Shown in pieces: positions 11,160 to 23,108 of a stretch of DNA of 64,000 nucleotides (position 1 is the first letter of the stretch; every line of letters starts with the position of its first letter). A program made the translations under genes and the position numbers. The notes beneath the pieces were generated by a model. It searched no databases and was not told the origin of the DNA. It was given only the letters and a program-made list of their open reading frames with translations. The stretch comes from Paracamarosporium sp. OC-R06-R3 (lineage: Eukaryota; Ascomycota; Dothideomycetes; Pleosporales; Didymosphaeriaceae). Location: assembly GCA_019828545.1 (NCBI GenBank), contig JACVRA010000072.1, positions 1 through 64,000 on the forward strand, read 5' to 3'.

Positions 11160-12040
11160 CTTGGAAGATTCAAACAAGTAGTTTTAAAGTATCAGAGAAG
11201 CTTATAATATAGTAGAAGATGATGATTGTGATATTCTTTCATTTTGCGAAAGTAGTCGCTCTTATATACGCACAACTGCGCATCATTCAGTGCTACATCT
11301 AGAGTATGCCAAGTGTCTTGAGCGCGCGTCAACGTGATCTTTCGCAAAACTGCTCATAGACTAAAATCGGAATGGCCAATCAAGCCCAAAAGAATTGTTC
11401 TGCCTAAGGACTTCTGTTGTTGAAAATTCGGGTCGGGTTTGTTCCGTGCAAGTGTATGATCGGATCGGATGTAGCGTTGGCGCCGTGCCGCCGACAAACT
11501 CCGCCCAACATGAAATTACTCAAGCCGTGAGAATCGTTAATTGCGCAACAGTTTTTTAGTGCACCACGTCTTCTAAGTGTTCGTGAAAAGGCGATGGTAA
11601 CTTTGTCCTAAAATTATATATTACTAAGAGTTATAAGATATCAGCCTCGTCACATAGTGATCCTCACTAGGCGGTGATTTAGTCGATCCCCCATGGCGCG
11701 CACTACTGGGCGATAGGCTCGGTGCACTTCGGGTGAGACCCCGCAATGAAGTTCGCTAGACAAACATGCAAACACGACGAAGCGCGATGGACTTCACTTT
11801 TGGATGATTCCTATCTTGCAAACGGTCTCTGGCCAGATTTTGTACCTATGGCCCGCGGAGCTGGCCGCGTGTTATTGCCCTTGGATCGATTTCACGTTCG
11901 TGCGATATCGGCGCTATTCAATTCTGGAGTACTAGGTCAAGAATTTGGGGACCGAATTGCCCATTCTAGTGCAACTCAGCAAAACAAAACTTGGGACGGG
12001 CCACTGCAAATATTTCAGCACTTCGCAAAGCTTCTGTCTG
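11160..12040. other. Divergent intergenic region
   Basis: Promoter space between the leftward DJ-1-type gene and the rightward Zn2Cys6 regulator. An open frame from 11746 to 12072 has no family resemblance and overlaps the regulator's 5' end in another frame. Nothing else was recognised. Confidence 0.45.
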
Positions 12041-14072
12041 ATGGTCGAACTTATGCCGGCAAGTCCTCTTAGGGCGTCGCAGCGAGCTCCGCGTAGCTGT
12101 ATACCATGCTCGACCCGCAAAGTCAAGTGTGACAAAGCAGCACCGTGCGGGAATTGCATTCGTCGTGGCGATTCTTCAAGTTGTCGCCGAGAGACTGTCC
12201 TGATCAGGGGTGAGCCGAGAACGTCCGTCAGCCTTGAATCGCTGTAGCGACTATACCTTGAACTTTAGTAGAATATGCTGATAGTCCTTCCATAGTTGGC
12301 AAGACAGACAGCATACTCTTACCATAGAGGATTTGACTCGGAAAGTGGAACTTCTTGAAGCTGAACTGCGCGCTCTCAAGGAATCGCAAGCATCGCGTTC
12401 TCCGCCCTTTTCTGCCGACCCGGGGGAGAAACGTCGCTTCAGAAATGGTGACCCACTGGAGGATGCGCTATGGGACAGTCTGCGATCCAACGTGACATCG
12501 CGACATAGAGTCACCAATTGGGGTGATATTGTCTTGCCAAGCCGACCAGCAGGCAATTACCTTATCGTTTTCGACAGGATCTGGAATTCATGGGTCCACT
12601 ACGCTCTTGAGTACCCTCAGTTCCAGCAAGAATGTGACGTTTTCATGGACGCGATAGAACGTGGAGCATCACTCGGAATGTATGATCCGTTTTGGCTGGC
12701 TGTCTATTTCAGCGTCATCTGTGTAAGCCCTATTGAAGCTTAGAATGCTTTATCTGACTGAATGTTGTAGGTCGCACTGTTAATGATGGGCGAGGAGGCT
12801 GTGGCGCTGGTCGCTTCTGAAGACATCAGTAAGTTTGATTGTGAATTACAAGCGCCATGTGCAGAATCTGAGCACATCGTTGTTCGGCCTGAAGTAACAC
12901 CACGTTCCCAAATTTCGACATGGCAAAAGTACTCGTAACAAGACGTTGATAGGCGTTGCTGAGTAGCTTTCTAGATATGGACGTGAAAAGCCTGAGCTAC
13001 CACTGGTACGAAGCCGCCATCTTCTGCCTCCACCGCGCAGATTTTATGCGAGTGCCACATATACATACTGTTCAGTCGATTGCCGTACTAGGAATGTGCT
13101 TCAATATTTTTGGAGATTCAGACTTCGCTTTACATCTATGGAGCATTGCCATACGGACGGCTCAGAGGTTAGATCTGAATACGCCGTATTCTCACCACAT
13201 AAAAGAGTTATCGCCCGAAGCTCAGCATCGACTATGGTGGACGTTGACTATCTGTGAATGGTGAGGGGGTCATTCGTTAGTTCTTTTGTGTGGTTCTGAT
13301 CTGCAGCACAGGCTGAAGATCGGAGATGAATCAGCACAAATCGAAGAAGTCGACTTTGACGTTCCGTTACCGGTCCCGAAAGACACGTCGAGGAGTGATC
13401 GATTAGCCGATGTCGACCCAGTCCACTATCATATATTCATGATAAAAATAGCTGCTGTTTATCATAGGTTTCGTCGGGCACTTCAACGAAGCGCACTGAC
13501 CATCGAAGATATTGTGCGAGTTGCGGACGAAGAGTTGGCAGTCGTCATCGACACCCTGCCAGAACATTTGCAACCAGAGCTCAGCGCACAAGGCGGGGTC
13601 GGAGAGCTTGAGCTATATCAGCCATGGATTAAGTGGCAGCGATTTGACATAACTCTTGTACTCCTTCATCACAGGGTTCGAATTAATCGTACATTGCAGA
13701 GCTACTGGTTGGCTTCACATGAGCAGTACGCCTGGGCCCGTGCTGTGTGCATACGAGCATCACTAGATATCATATGGATCAACCGCAACTGGGATCAACC
13801 AGTATCAATGCGAAAACAATGGTAAGTGTCCACTATGATATGAATTACAGTAGTCACTAATGTTAGCATGACTCAGGGCGCTTTCTTTCCACATTTTTGT
13901 GGCATCTGCCTTGCTCCTCCAAGAGTTACGGAGCACCCAGGATGACAGAACTCATGAATACAAAGAAGCAGTCGAAGCCAGCATTGTCCTTCTGGAGCAA
14001 ATCGAATCAGAAAATGAGCTCGCTCGTCACGCCGCCAAGATACTAAGAGACAACATGCATTCAGGGCCTTAG
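12041..14072 (+). CDS. Zn2Cys6 fungal-type transcription factor
   Basis: Six exons join in phase: 12041-12209, 12328-12722, 12771-12893, 12953-13260, 13312-13821 and 13877-14072 (566 aa). Residues about 20-50 are the binuclear zinc cluster CIPCSTRKVKCDKAAPCGNC with a final Cys in SSSCRRE. A coiled linker (EDLTRKVELLEAELRALKE) follows. The rest is the helical fungal transcription-factor middle region: ALEYPQF, FWLAVYFSVICVALL, WYEAAIFCLHRADFMRV, and LWWTLTICEWLKI before DFDVPLP. The third exon's right boundary is the least certain; a 36-nt intron inside it is formally possible but too short. A start at 12053 would also work. It is nuclear and probably regulates neighbours: its 3' end is only 48 bases from the DUF1479 gene, with which it converges. 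Confidence 0.85.
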
Positions 14073-14120
14073 CCATCATACCCAGCAACCATCAAGGTCA
14101 GAAAATATGCTCGCAGCTGG

Positions 14121-15496
14121 TCAACATTTCTCTTCCAGCAAATCAAACCCAAACGCACGCCTTGCTTCTCCTGTATAAGCACTCAAGCCGACGTATCCCT
14201 TAAGCTTGGTTTCGTTTAGGTCATCCTTTCCGCTGTAGTCTGGCGAAACGTTTCCCGACAACGTTGCCTCGAGCTGTCTTTTGACGTAAGCTTTGTTGAC
14301 GGGTGTGGTGGGACAGGCTGCGATAAAAGCTACTGAGGCATTGTTTGAGCCCAGGTGTTCAGTGTCTACAGCATGACACAGCTGTGAAGAGGGGCATCAG
14401 CTTAATATTCGTAAATAGATGCAGTGTATCAACTCACATCGGAATGCCACCAAACAGTATCACCGGGTCTGAGCTTCGGAATGTGCACAAGACACTGTTC
14501 TAGTCTCAGATGGGGATGCGATACCCGACTTAAGCGCTGGCTGTCGGGTTTGGTCGTTCCAGGGAACCAACTACTCTCATCAAAAGTCCACTTCTCTGCG
14601 TCCAGGACCTCATCTGGGTTTATTGGCGAAGCAAAGAAGGGCCTCAGTAGCACATATGCGATAACATTGGCGACATTCGGGTACACCATAATAGTACCCT
14701 CTCGTGGCGCCGTTGGTGTCAACGCAGTCCAGCCCTGAAAGGAACGGAATACAGAAGAATGGGCTATGCCTGGAAATAGCTCCTGGTTCGCATTTTGGCG
14801 AGCTGTCAGGTCATAGCAGTCATGAAGATCAACTTTACCTGCAAAGATCTTGTCATAAGTCTGCAAGTAGCCTTCATCTGCCCAGCGACACAGGCTTCCC
14901 GCATCGATGTGTGGGCCAAGTCCAAGGAAAGGCTGTCCCGGTGCTCTGTCACGGACACCATCATGATACACCAACGGATCACTCGATACCTTCCCGGTAT
15001 CATCGTGCCATAGGTCGTTCAGCAGGCGCTGTAGTTTGAGTTGATTCGGATGGGCTCGCAGAGTATTCTGTACAGGGGAGTCGTATAATTTGAGCATCGA
15101 AGGGCTTTCCGCGGGCCAGCCTTGGATGTCATGTCTGTTGTCTGCAATGTAGTGCTTCAGTTCACTGTACAGTGCGTTGGTCTCGTGCTCGGGAATAGTG
15201 CCGGAGAACACAAATACCCCGATACGCTTGGCTTCCTCCTTTTGGCTCGCATTCAACCCACCAGCAGCGAGGACAGCCTCAGTATCGAAGACAGGAATGA
15301 TAGAGTTGCTTTTCTCCGCGATCTCGTCGGTGACGCTTTCAAGACTCTTGCACACCTGAAGCCAACCCTCACGAAGTGCTTCTCTACCATATCTTTCAAC
15401 AACTGTTCTCTTGACGCGCAAGAAGTCAGGGTCTTGGCTGTCCTTGATACTCTCAAATTCTGGCCATGCGGGCCATTGACGTGTAAGGCCAGGCAT
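14121..15496 (-). CDS. DUF1479 (YbiU-like) putative Fe(II)/2-oxoglutarate oxygenase
   Basis: Exons 15496-14438 and 14381-14121 encode 439 aa, close to the family's usual length. Diagnostic segments are IGVFVFSGTIPEHE, SPSMLKLYDSPVQ, GLGPHIDAGSLCRW and QGWTALTPTAPREGTIMVYP. After the intron come WWHSDLCHAVDTEHLGSNNA and FIAACPTTP. His196 and Asp198 (HID) with a distal His around 356 would form the facial metal triad of a cupin-type oxygenase. The family is known in bacteria and fungi, but I know no settled substrate. It is divergent from the MFS sugar-type transporter across 631 bases and convergent with the Zn2Cys6 gene. This suggests a small catabolic set in which it modifies an imported compound. 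Confidence 0.88.
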
Positions 15497-16127
15497 AGCG
15501 AATGGGCAAAATGCGAAGCTAAGAATCGAAATTGGTTCCGCGCGAAGGCTCGGTCCGTTTAGTATGTAGTTGGCACTCCAGAGATATTGCGATTTCTATC
15601 TGATAACCTGTGCCTCAAACCGCCCTTATGAAGACCAACTTCTGCCGGATGATATAGGACCCACTTTAGGCCTGCGCTCTGCGCCATTTACCGAACTCGG
15701 TCGAGTTCGGGTAAGTTTGCCACTATTCCCTTCCTGCGCACTAGTCATTCCCATTCGTCAAGCTCGTCGAGGCATATCTGAGGCAGACAGGGATTGTTCA
15801 TCTTCATCATTGGTGCGTCGGAAGAGTTTATCAGACACTCGCGGTTGATGATGAACTAACGTCGAGCTAGTATCGCGCTCTAACACGACTTTGGAATAAT
15901 GGTGTTTTTTACAGTAATGCTCCAGTCGATACGACGATACACATATATCCTCAAGCCGATTGGACAGCAATGACTCTATAGACTTCAGGGCATCAACTCT
16001 ACATATCTATAAAATAGTCGTCACCTCCTTGAATCTGGTGTGTCGAATCTGCAGACCAAGGTCACAATCTAAACCGTGGGTCGGAAGCGATACATACAGT
16101 AAAGCATCGATCAAGGCCACATCCACA
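15497..16127. promoter_or_regulatory. Bidirectional promoter region
   Basis: This 631-base gap separates the divergent DUF1479 and MFS transporter genes and must drive both. I saw no obvious pair of CGG half-sites in a fixed arrangement. Shared control by the nearby Zn2Cys6 protein is an inference. Confidence 0.5.
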
Positions 16128-17940
16128 ATGGCAACATTCCAGCGAAAGCATGTCTCTAAGCTGGTTCCGACGAACCATAAGGTGTTGATGCCCCTACTGC
16201 TGGCTGTCACCATCGTCAATTCTGCGGTAAGGGGTCGTGGGTTTACTTCATTGAAGCCACTGACAAATTCCTAGACTCTGGGATATGATTCCTCCGTCAT
16301 GAACGGCCTACTCATTCTGCCTGTCTACTCTGAATACTTCAACCTTAACACCGCTACAGAAGGTCTCAACAACGCTGCTATGTGGATGGGTGGCATCTTC
16401 GGTGCCTTTCTCATGCAACCAGTACCTGACTACTTTGGCCGCCGAAAAGCCATATACATCGCCTCAATCATCACAATAATCGGAATTATCCTGCAAGCCG
16501 CTGCACAGAACATCGCGATGTTCGTTATTGCGCGATTCATAGTAGGAGTCGGGTCGGCAATATCCAACGGTGCAGCTCCGACACTTCTAAGTGAACTCTT
16601 GCCTCCACGCAAGCGCGGCTATATCCTAGGCCTGTTTTTCTCATGCTATTACGTTGGTAGCCTGGCTTCCGCCATCGTCAATTATGGCAGCCAAAACATC
16701 GGCAACACATGGGCTTGGCGTCTCCCGTCGCTGTTGCAGTTCATTCCCAGCGCACTGGCTATCATTATAGTGCCCTTCATCCCAGAGTCACCTCGTTGGC
16801 TCATCGCTCATGACCGCAACGAAGAGGCGCTAGAAGTATTACTGGTCATGCAAGGCAGGGATCATACTAATCAGGCTGAGGCGGCCTCGCATCTTGATGA
16901 AATTCGCTCAACTCTCGTGCGTGAAGCTGTGGAGTACCCTCGCAGCCCTTGGAGAGAAATCATTGCCACTCCAGCAAACCGCAAGAGGCTCGCTATTCTA
17001 TGCACTTTCGGACCAATGATCAACATGTTTGGAAACTTCATCATTTCGTAAGTCAGCTTTTTCGACAACGTATATTGACGAATAAGTTTGAAGTTTGAAA
17101 CTCCTTAATTGCTCAGTGGAGATGCATTATTTCATATTTCGACCTAATGCTGTAAAGCCTGCTAATTCAACGGCAGATTCTACTTGGGCAAAATTCTTAC
17201 CCAAGCCGGCATTAAAGACACCAAAACCCAGACACAAGTCCAAGTGATCATCAATTGCTGGTCGTTTGCTGTTGCGATTGTAGGAAGCTTCATGCTTGAT
17301 ATATTGGGACGACGGTTACAGACATTCATTAGTGGGGGAGGCATGGTGGCATGCTTGCTCATGATTGGTGGTCTGATCAAAAGTACGTAAAGTTGCAGGT
17401 CGTTCCTTTTATCGTTGAATGGCACAGCTAACAGGGCACTAGAGTACGGCGAAAGTACGAATACTTCCGGGATATACGGGACCATTGCTGTAATCTTTCT
17501 CTTTCAGGGCTTCTACGCTTTCGGTATCACTCCGATGACGAGTTTGTACCCTACCGAGGTATCGCAGTACAAACTACGTGCTACAGGCGTCGCCATCTTC
17601 CGAATGCTCGACTCTGGATTTGGGTAAGTCTCCTCAGGTAGACAGAATTGCCATCGTTGTGCTAATATTTTCACCTCTTTATAGTCTTTTGGCATCCTTT
17701 ACCATGGCTTACGCTATGGCTGATCTTGGGTGGAAGTTCTACTTTATTAACGCTTCATGGAACGCCGTTTTCCTGGTTGTTGCCTACTTTACCTTTGTGG
17801 AAACGAAAGGGCTCGACCTCGAGGAAATTAACGTAAAATTCGAAGGGCGGCAGCTCCTCGAAGGACTAGCTGTAGACGCGCCCCTAGAGGAGGGAGAGCT
17901 AACTAAGGATAGTGGTGTTGTAGCAGTAAGCAGGCGCTAG
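16128..17940 (+). CDS. MFS sugar-type transporter
   Basis: Five exons in phase: 16128-16226, 16275-17047, 17177-17386, 17435-17623 and 17685-17940 (508 aa, about twelve membrane helices). Sugar-porter signatures are TLGYDSSVMNGL after helix 1, PVPDYFGRRKA between helices 2 and 3, PESPRWLIAHDR at the central loop, LGRRLQ after helix 8, ESTNTSGIYGTIAVIFLFQG, and VETKGLDLEEI at the C-terminus. The family imports hexoses, disaccharides or similar polyols by proton symport across the plasma membrane; the substrate cannot be read from sequence. Gene context (DUF1479, Zn2Cys6 regulator, VOC protein) points to uptake of a compound that is then oxidised. Confidence 0.9.
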
Positions 17941-18520
17941 ATAGAGTAGTATATAATTACTATAGGTGATAGACGCTTTCCTCGTTTTCCTTTACTTAGA
18001 AAAGAGATAAATTAAAGTTACTATCGATCTACTTGATACTTAAAGTAAGTAAAAAGCTTGCATAAGACACTAAGATAATTTAATCTGGTGTTCAGGATGG
18101 TATGACCTTTTCTTTCTTGATAAGATCGATCAATTCACTCAAGCCTGTAGAAAAGAAGCCCGATCGAGGACTGGGTATATAAACCTATTCGACTGGATTG
18201 ATCTTATCTGACTTGATATTTTTCACGTATCGCGCTTCTGACTTCGTTTATTCTGACTACCTTCGTACATTCTGACCCCGCACGACCCTCGGACGAACCA
18301 CTCCCGGCAATCTCCGGCGCATCACTACCCCAAAACGATGTTTTTCGTACCGAAAAGCCTCCTTCTAGCTAAAAGAGGAATCACGTATTATACGAATGCA
18401 AAGTGATAGCAACGAGTTGAGATCATAAGAAGGTTGCTTGCCATTATATAAAGCTGAAGAGAATTGCAAGACCTGACACAAAACGAATCAAGAACAAAGG
18501 AACATATCATCACCAGCATA
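17941..18520. other. Intergenic, promoter of VOC gene
   Basis: AT-rich stretch with no gene. It holds the 3' end of the transporter transcript and, at 18445, a TATA-like box for the next gene. Confidence 0.5.
18445..18453 (+). promoter_or_regulatory. TATA-like box
   Basis: TATATAAAG lies 76 bases before the ATG at 18521. The same nine bases precede the kinase-like gene at 39774. Confidence 0.5.
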
Positions 18521-19015
18521 ATGTCCAATCGTCCGATCAATCACCTTGGTATCCATGTCCCCGACCTGTCCGCGGCTGTCGAATGGTATACAACGCACTT
18601 TGGTTTCGAAGAAATCCGCAGCTCTATGGTGTGTGATCGATCCGCCACACCCGATGCCCCTATTTTCCGCATCTACGGCAATGAACTACACAAAGTTCAA
18701 GTCGCGTTCCTAAAGGCCAGCAACGATGTTGGTTTCGAGCTCTTCCAATTTATCGATCCCCCCATGTCCGAGCCTTCAAGGTTCGATTATAAGAGGGGCG
18801 GTGTGTTTCATATTGCGGTCACGGATCCAGATCCTAAAGCGCTGGCTGAGAGAGTGGTGAAAGCAGGAGGAAGGATCATAGGCGAGGCGATTGAGATGCA
18901 AACAGGTGGTGGAAAGGTTGTTGCGCTCTACATGCAGGATCCGTGGGGTAATGTAGTTGAGGCATGTAGTGCACGTTTCGAGGATATGGTGACGACCCCG
19001 AAAAGCCCTGAGTAG
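18521..19015 (+). CDS. VOC superfamily (glyoxalase/dioxygenase fold) protein
   Basis: A single exon of 164 aa. INHLGIHVPDLSAAVEWYTT, FELFQF, VFHIAVTDPDPKALAERV and MQDPWGNVVEA are the four beta-strand segments of the vicinal-oxygen-chelate fold. The likely metal ligands are His in HLGIHV, Glu in FELFQF, His in FHIAV and Glu in NVVEA. Such small proteins act as lactoylglutathione lyases, epimerases or extradiol-type enzymes, and no exact reaction can be assigned. I chose MSNRPINHLG as start because the residues from the upstream in-frame codon at 18464 are not family-like. It is transcribed in the same direction as the transporter and may belong to the same metabolic set. Confidence 0.85.
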   Translation: MSNRPINHLGIHVPDLSAAVEWYTTHFGFEEIRSSMVCDRSATPDAPIFRIYGNELHKVQVAFLKASNDVGFELFQFIDPPMSEPSRFDYKRGGVFHIAVTDPDPKALAERVVKAGGRIIGEAIEMQTGGGKVVALYMQDPWGNVVEACSARFEDMVTTPKSPE

Positions 19016-19050
19016 TAGTATGAGGGATCGATAAGAAGTATTGTAGATTC

Positions 19051-20839
19051 TCACTGCACTATCCATTGGCATTGACAAGCACTTTCAGAAAAAGCTTCTT
19101 GTCGCTTTGTGTCGCCGTTAACAGACTCATTGGGATCAATTGGTATGTTGGCAGTGCTAAGGAAGTACTTTGGGGTATCACTAGTACGTAAATTACCGGT
19201 TTTCGTCACGTTTTGCTGTTCGCAATAGGCACGCGTGCCATCCGGAGACCATTGTTCAGAGATTTGTAGTACGTAGGGGAAGGGCGGTGAGGAGGTGGTA
19301 TTTGTGGTTGTGTCATTCGCGCCATGTGTAGTGTTGGTTGTAGCAACGTGTTGGGACACATAAACGATTGCCTCAACCATGGTGTTGTTGAAATAGCAAA
19401 GCCATGGTTTGTCGTCAGATGATATACTCGCTTTCGTCTCACTCTCAGCTTCATTTTGCGATGAACCAAGAAACGATAGCTGAGGCTCTGGCAGTAGCAC
19501 CATGCGATCGTATTGTGCTTGGAAACGATATACCGAACCGTTTTCAGAGTGCTCTGCACTATAGTTGTAGTCAAGCTTCATTGAATCGATTGAGAGAGAT
19601 TGCTCTCCGTAGCTATTTCGGCCTGTGTTATGAAGCGACTGTATGGATATGGTTGGTTGTTCCGACGAAGTCTCGTGGAAAGAGATTGAAAAATGCAATG
19701 GTGCTTCAGAAGAAGGGCACGTCCATGCGTTAGATTCGTCACTGTTGGAAAGGCAAGCGGAGCTCTGCCGGCGAGGATAGTTGAGACTGAGACTGAAAGT
19801 TCCTTCGGGCATGGAAAAACGAGGCGGGTGGTTCGAAGAGGTGGATGAATCGGTCGACTGCTCACTAAAATCCCTTGACATTAGCTGAATGCATGGTCAG
19901 TTTAGTTAAGCACATACCGTTTGTTATGGTGTGGCTTGATTGACAGGAGGCTGAGGCCAATGATCAATAACATCCCAAACTGTACCTGAAGTTAATGCAC
20001 CGTCAGCATCCAAGGCCTGAAAACTGTTCATCGTATAATAACTCACACTTAGTAGGATAAAAATGCGCTGTTTTACCGCTAGGCGGTACCACTTGCCCTT
20101 CGCCAATAACGTCCAAGCCGTTTTTGGAAGCGGTGGTAATGGTTTCGCTTGTCGTCTCCGACCTGCAAGTGTCGCGGAAAGGACCTCTTTCTCTTCACTA
20201 CTACCTGTGGAGACAGTCTTTCCACAAGATGTATTGCATCGTTCGATCGGGACCACCTCGATTCCATGTCCGATAGAACTGCCTACTCGCTCATTTGTTG
20301 GTACCTTCTTGAGGTTTTGGTTGCGGTCCACCGGGAAGAGAGTGAGTATACTCGGTAATGCTGGGCTCGGTGGGCGTTTTGGTGCTCGATGAGGTACTCG
20401 CATGGATGGCTTAGATGATCGAAGATCAGCGCTCAATGTGTTTAACCACTGAGAAGCTGGGCCCGATGTCGACCTCAAGATACAAGAGTAGTTCTCCAGG
20501 AATTCTTTGAATAGATGTCAGAGAATACCATCTTATTCAAACACACTGGATCAGATGCGAGGCTATAAGTTGTCTCAGATCGGCTGTGCCCCCCTCTACG
20601 CAAGGCAACGGTCCATTATGAGCGCAATACATTGGTGGATATCGGAATGTCGCCTCGACATCCGATCCTGCAAAGGGCGAGATTACGCTCGCTATGCTCG
20701 CTGTGCCGTGTGATGGAATGTTAGCGAGCTCTACAATTTTCCGAAGAGACAGGGGTTGTGATATCGATTGGCTTCGATGTTCACTTGGTGTGGAGGTGGA
20801 CCGTGCGTGCCGCTCGCAGCATCGTGAAGCTGCCTCCAT
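19051..20839 (-). CDS. Single-pass membrane protein, DUF7820-like
   Basis: Four exons fit in phase: 20839-20547, 20473-20047, 19985-19918 and 19873-19051 (536 aa). The first 240 residues are Ser/Pro-rich and basic, with a KPLPPLPKTAW proline motif. One membrane helix (KQRIFILLSVQFGMLLIIGL) is built across an intron, which supports the splicing. The outer C-terminal part has RFSMPEGTFSLSLNYPRRQ, NAWTCPSSEAPLHFSI and several N-glycosylation sites (NTT, NST). This resembles fungal DUF7820 proteins (cytosolic disordered tail, one helix, extracellular beta-rich domain). Function is unknown. The first exon and its start are the least certain part. The 3' end converges with the VOC gene, only 35 bases apart. 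Confidence 0.68.
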
Positions 20840-21309
20840 TGGTTCGTTTGTATACCTTATGCATACTGCTTTGCTGACTTGACCGGAGCGATTCACACCT
20901 AAAAGCCGTGCGGGCTGCCAAAAAGCAGCCGTTCTTCCAACAACAACACCGCTTCTGTAGCCAAAGCACATTAGGAGGAGCGCGGTCACAAACACTCGAA
21001 GTCGAGACCGTAAGCTATGGGGCTACTTGCCATACCATATAGCCCCTAAAAGACAGACAATGGTGAAGTTTCTAACTATGGGCGATTCGAGGTGAACACG
21101 TCAGAGAAGAGAGGTCCAAACTTAAGGGAAAGGGGGCGGGCCAACAACGTTCGGAAATGTCAGCGATCACATCTTCAATCGCATCACATACGACTTGCGA
21201 TTTAGGAATGATACAGTTAAACAAGACTCGTGCAAAAGCGCATCTTGGGGCTGCAGGTCGCTGGAATGAGGTTAATTAGTAAGCTAGTTTAGTGCACTTC
21301 TGAGCTTTC
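20840..21309. other. Intergenic, nothing recognised
   Basis: About 470 bases between a leftward gene and the decayed rightward gene. No coding or structural feature is supported. Confidence 0.4.
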
Positions 21310-23108
21310 ATGTGCGTCGGTCCCATTATCAGATTCTCTCTACTGTCTCGCTTCAGGAAGCCGAATCTTCTTGAATGGCTTTCCTCCGACATCCGCGCGT
21401 GGTCGGCTACCAACAATTGTGAGGCCCCCTGCATCGTTGAGCAACAGCAGTTCAGGCCCCCTCCAGTGTACTCACGACGATAGCAAGGTCTTGGTTGCCT
21501 CATCATTGATCCAGCATGAAACAGACGGACATCAAGGCGACCAAGATGCGACCTTCCTTAATAGCCTTTGACAAAACTGACCTTGTTGCCTTCTTTGTTC
21601 ACCAATGTTCAGCTGGACGCGGCCCCCAACCCCTCAAGCATCCGGTAAATGGGGATCCGACTTTACAGTTGCAGTCGCGTATTGCTCCCAATTCAGCGGT
21701 GCCTACACATTTAGATTGTAGTTACCTGAAAGGTGTATCGATAGTTGTGCCAACCGCAATACCAAGGATTGCTGTCAAATCTACACTTGAGATTCTTGCT
21801 ACAGATGTCGCATGTTGAACGCTTGGGGGTACCGTTTTCATCACAGTCACAAATGCGGTACGGTTGATCCCCTAAAGAATGGTCAATGGATGGAAAGCAA
21901 ACCATGGACAAGGCTGCATGTAGTGACTAAATCCTACACCGACAGCATGGTCTCCGGTGACACTTCATTCGATGGCATCGACCCTTATGCGAAGCTTGTA
22001 GTTGGCTTGCATAGGTCCCAACTCCATTGTACAATTGGTGGGGATCGACTTACTTATTCTGGGCTACACCAAACTAGCATGCTGACGACCCTAGATGATC
22101 AACCAACAACAGCGCTCTTAGATTCGACTAAGCACGAGCTGAGATGATACGTCTTCAGTCTGGCCGGCTAGCATCAACATAGCCACCTCTATATTTGTGC
22201 CTGGCGCGCTGAGCTGAAGATGTTCTGGCAGTCATGAAAACACTCTTCCTGCTGTTGCCAGACTCTTATCGTTCGAGGTCCGTTTCGAATTGCCAGTACA
22301 TGGAGGTAACCAGCATAATGAACACATCTGCGAGCAAAGCGACCTTTTGGTCCATGTTTGTTTCCAACTTGATTCTTTCTGCACTTTCAATTACGAATCT
22401 GGGTCTGATCAGCTCGATGGTGGGCTTCATTCTCCACCAGAAAAGTGTGTAACGTATCATCACACTTGCTATCCTTACAGCGAGACTGATGAGTCCACAG
22501 ATGAAATCGTTACATATCGAGTAAATTGGCCAGGAAATACAGTACAGCTCGTCACCCATCCGAAACATCTATGGGTTGACCAAGGACATGAGTCCAACGG
22601 TGTAGCTGGCTATGGGTTCTTTCTCGGTCTCATCGCAATGTATGTAGCCTGGCGGCAAAGGCGTCGGGAGGGCAAGGTACGTTGTTCGTTTGGTAACATC
22701 GATTCCTGTTAACAAGTAAAGCAGCCTCCCTCTAAAACACTCGTCGTGTTATTCGTCTTACAATTTCTCGCTGTTCTCTTCACACTCTCAGCCATAATCT
22801 TTGTCTTCCTCGTCACCAACCAAACAAACAATCAGCACATCCTCGAATCCGTCGCACGCTCGAACGTGCTCTATCCTGAACATTGGTGGACGCCCGAGAA
22901 CTGGTACAAGGCTGTGCTCGAGCTACCTCTGGCTTCGGAGCAACGTCGCCGTAGCATCAGCTCGGCTGTCACGCATATGGTGGCCTGGAAGTGGATGCTG
23001 ATCCCGATCTTTCTGTTCGACATTTTGACTTTCGTTATAACAACTGTCGAGATGTTCAGACAGAGGAGGATTCCGAAACAGAGGTTGTATTCTGTAGAGG
23101 GAAAATGA
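21310..23108 (+). pseudogene. Decayed multi-pass membrane protein gene
   Basis: Coding-like segments follow one another on the plus strand but change frame and contain stops. The segments are LLEWLSSDIRAWSATNNCEA (about 21370), LFTNVQLDAAPNPSS (about 21590), a Cys-rich part with NTKDCCQIYT, stop, DSCYRCRMLNAWGYRF (21750-21840), then NGQWMESKPWTRLHVVTKSY, GDTSFDGIDPYAKLVVGLHR and a hydrophobic stretch at 22330-22440. The 3' part is intact: frame 22500-22675, an intron with donor gtacgt, then 22725-23108 with helices VVLFVLQFLAVLFTLSAIIF and LIPIFLFDILTFVITTVEMF. Stops in the inferred frame lie at 21481, 21517, 21719, 21788 and 22450. At least three frame changes cannot all be explained by normal introns. 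An intron-rich living gene is the alternative. The family is not recognised. Confidence 0.5.

Noticed and set aside
11746..12072. 108-codon open frame ahead of the Zn2Cys6 gene
   Set aside because: It overlaps the regulator's first exon in another frame and lacks recognisable domains.
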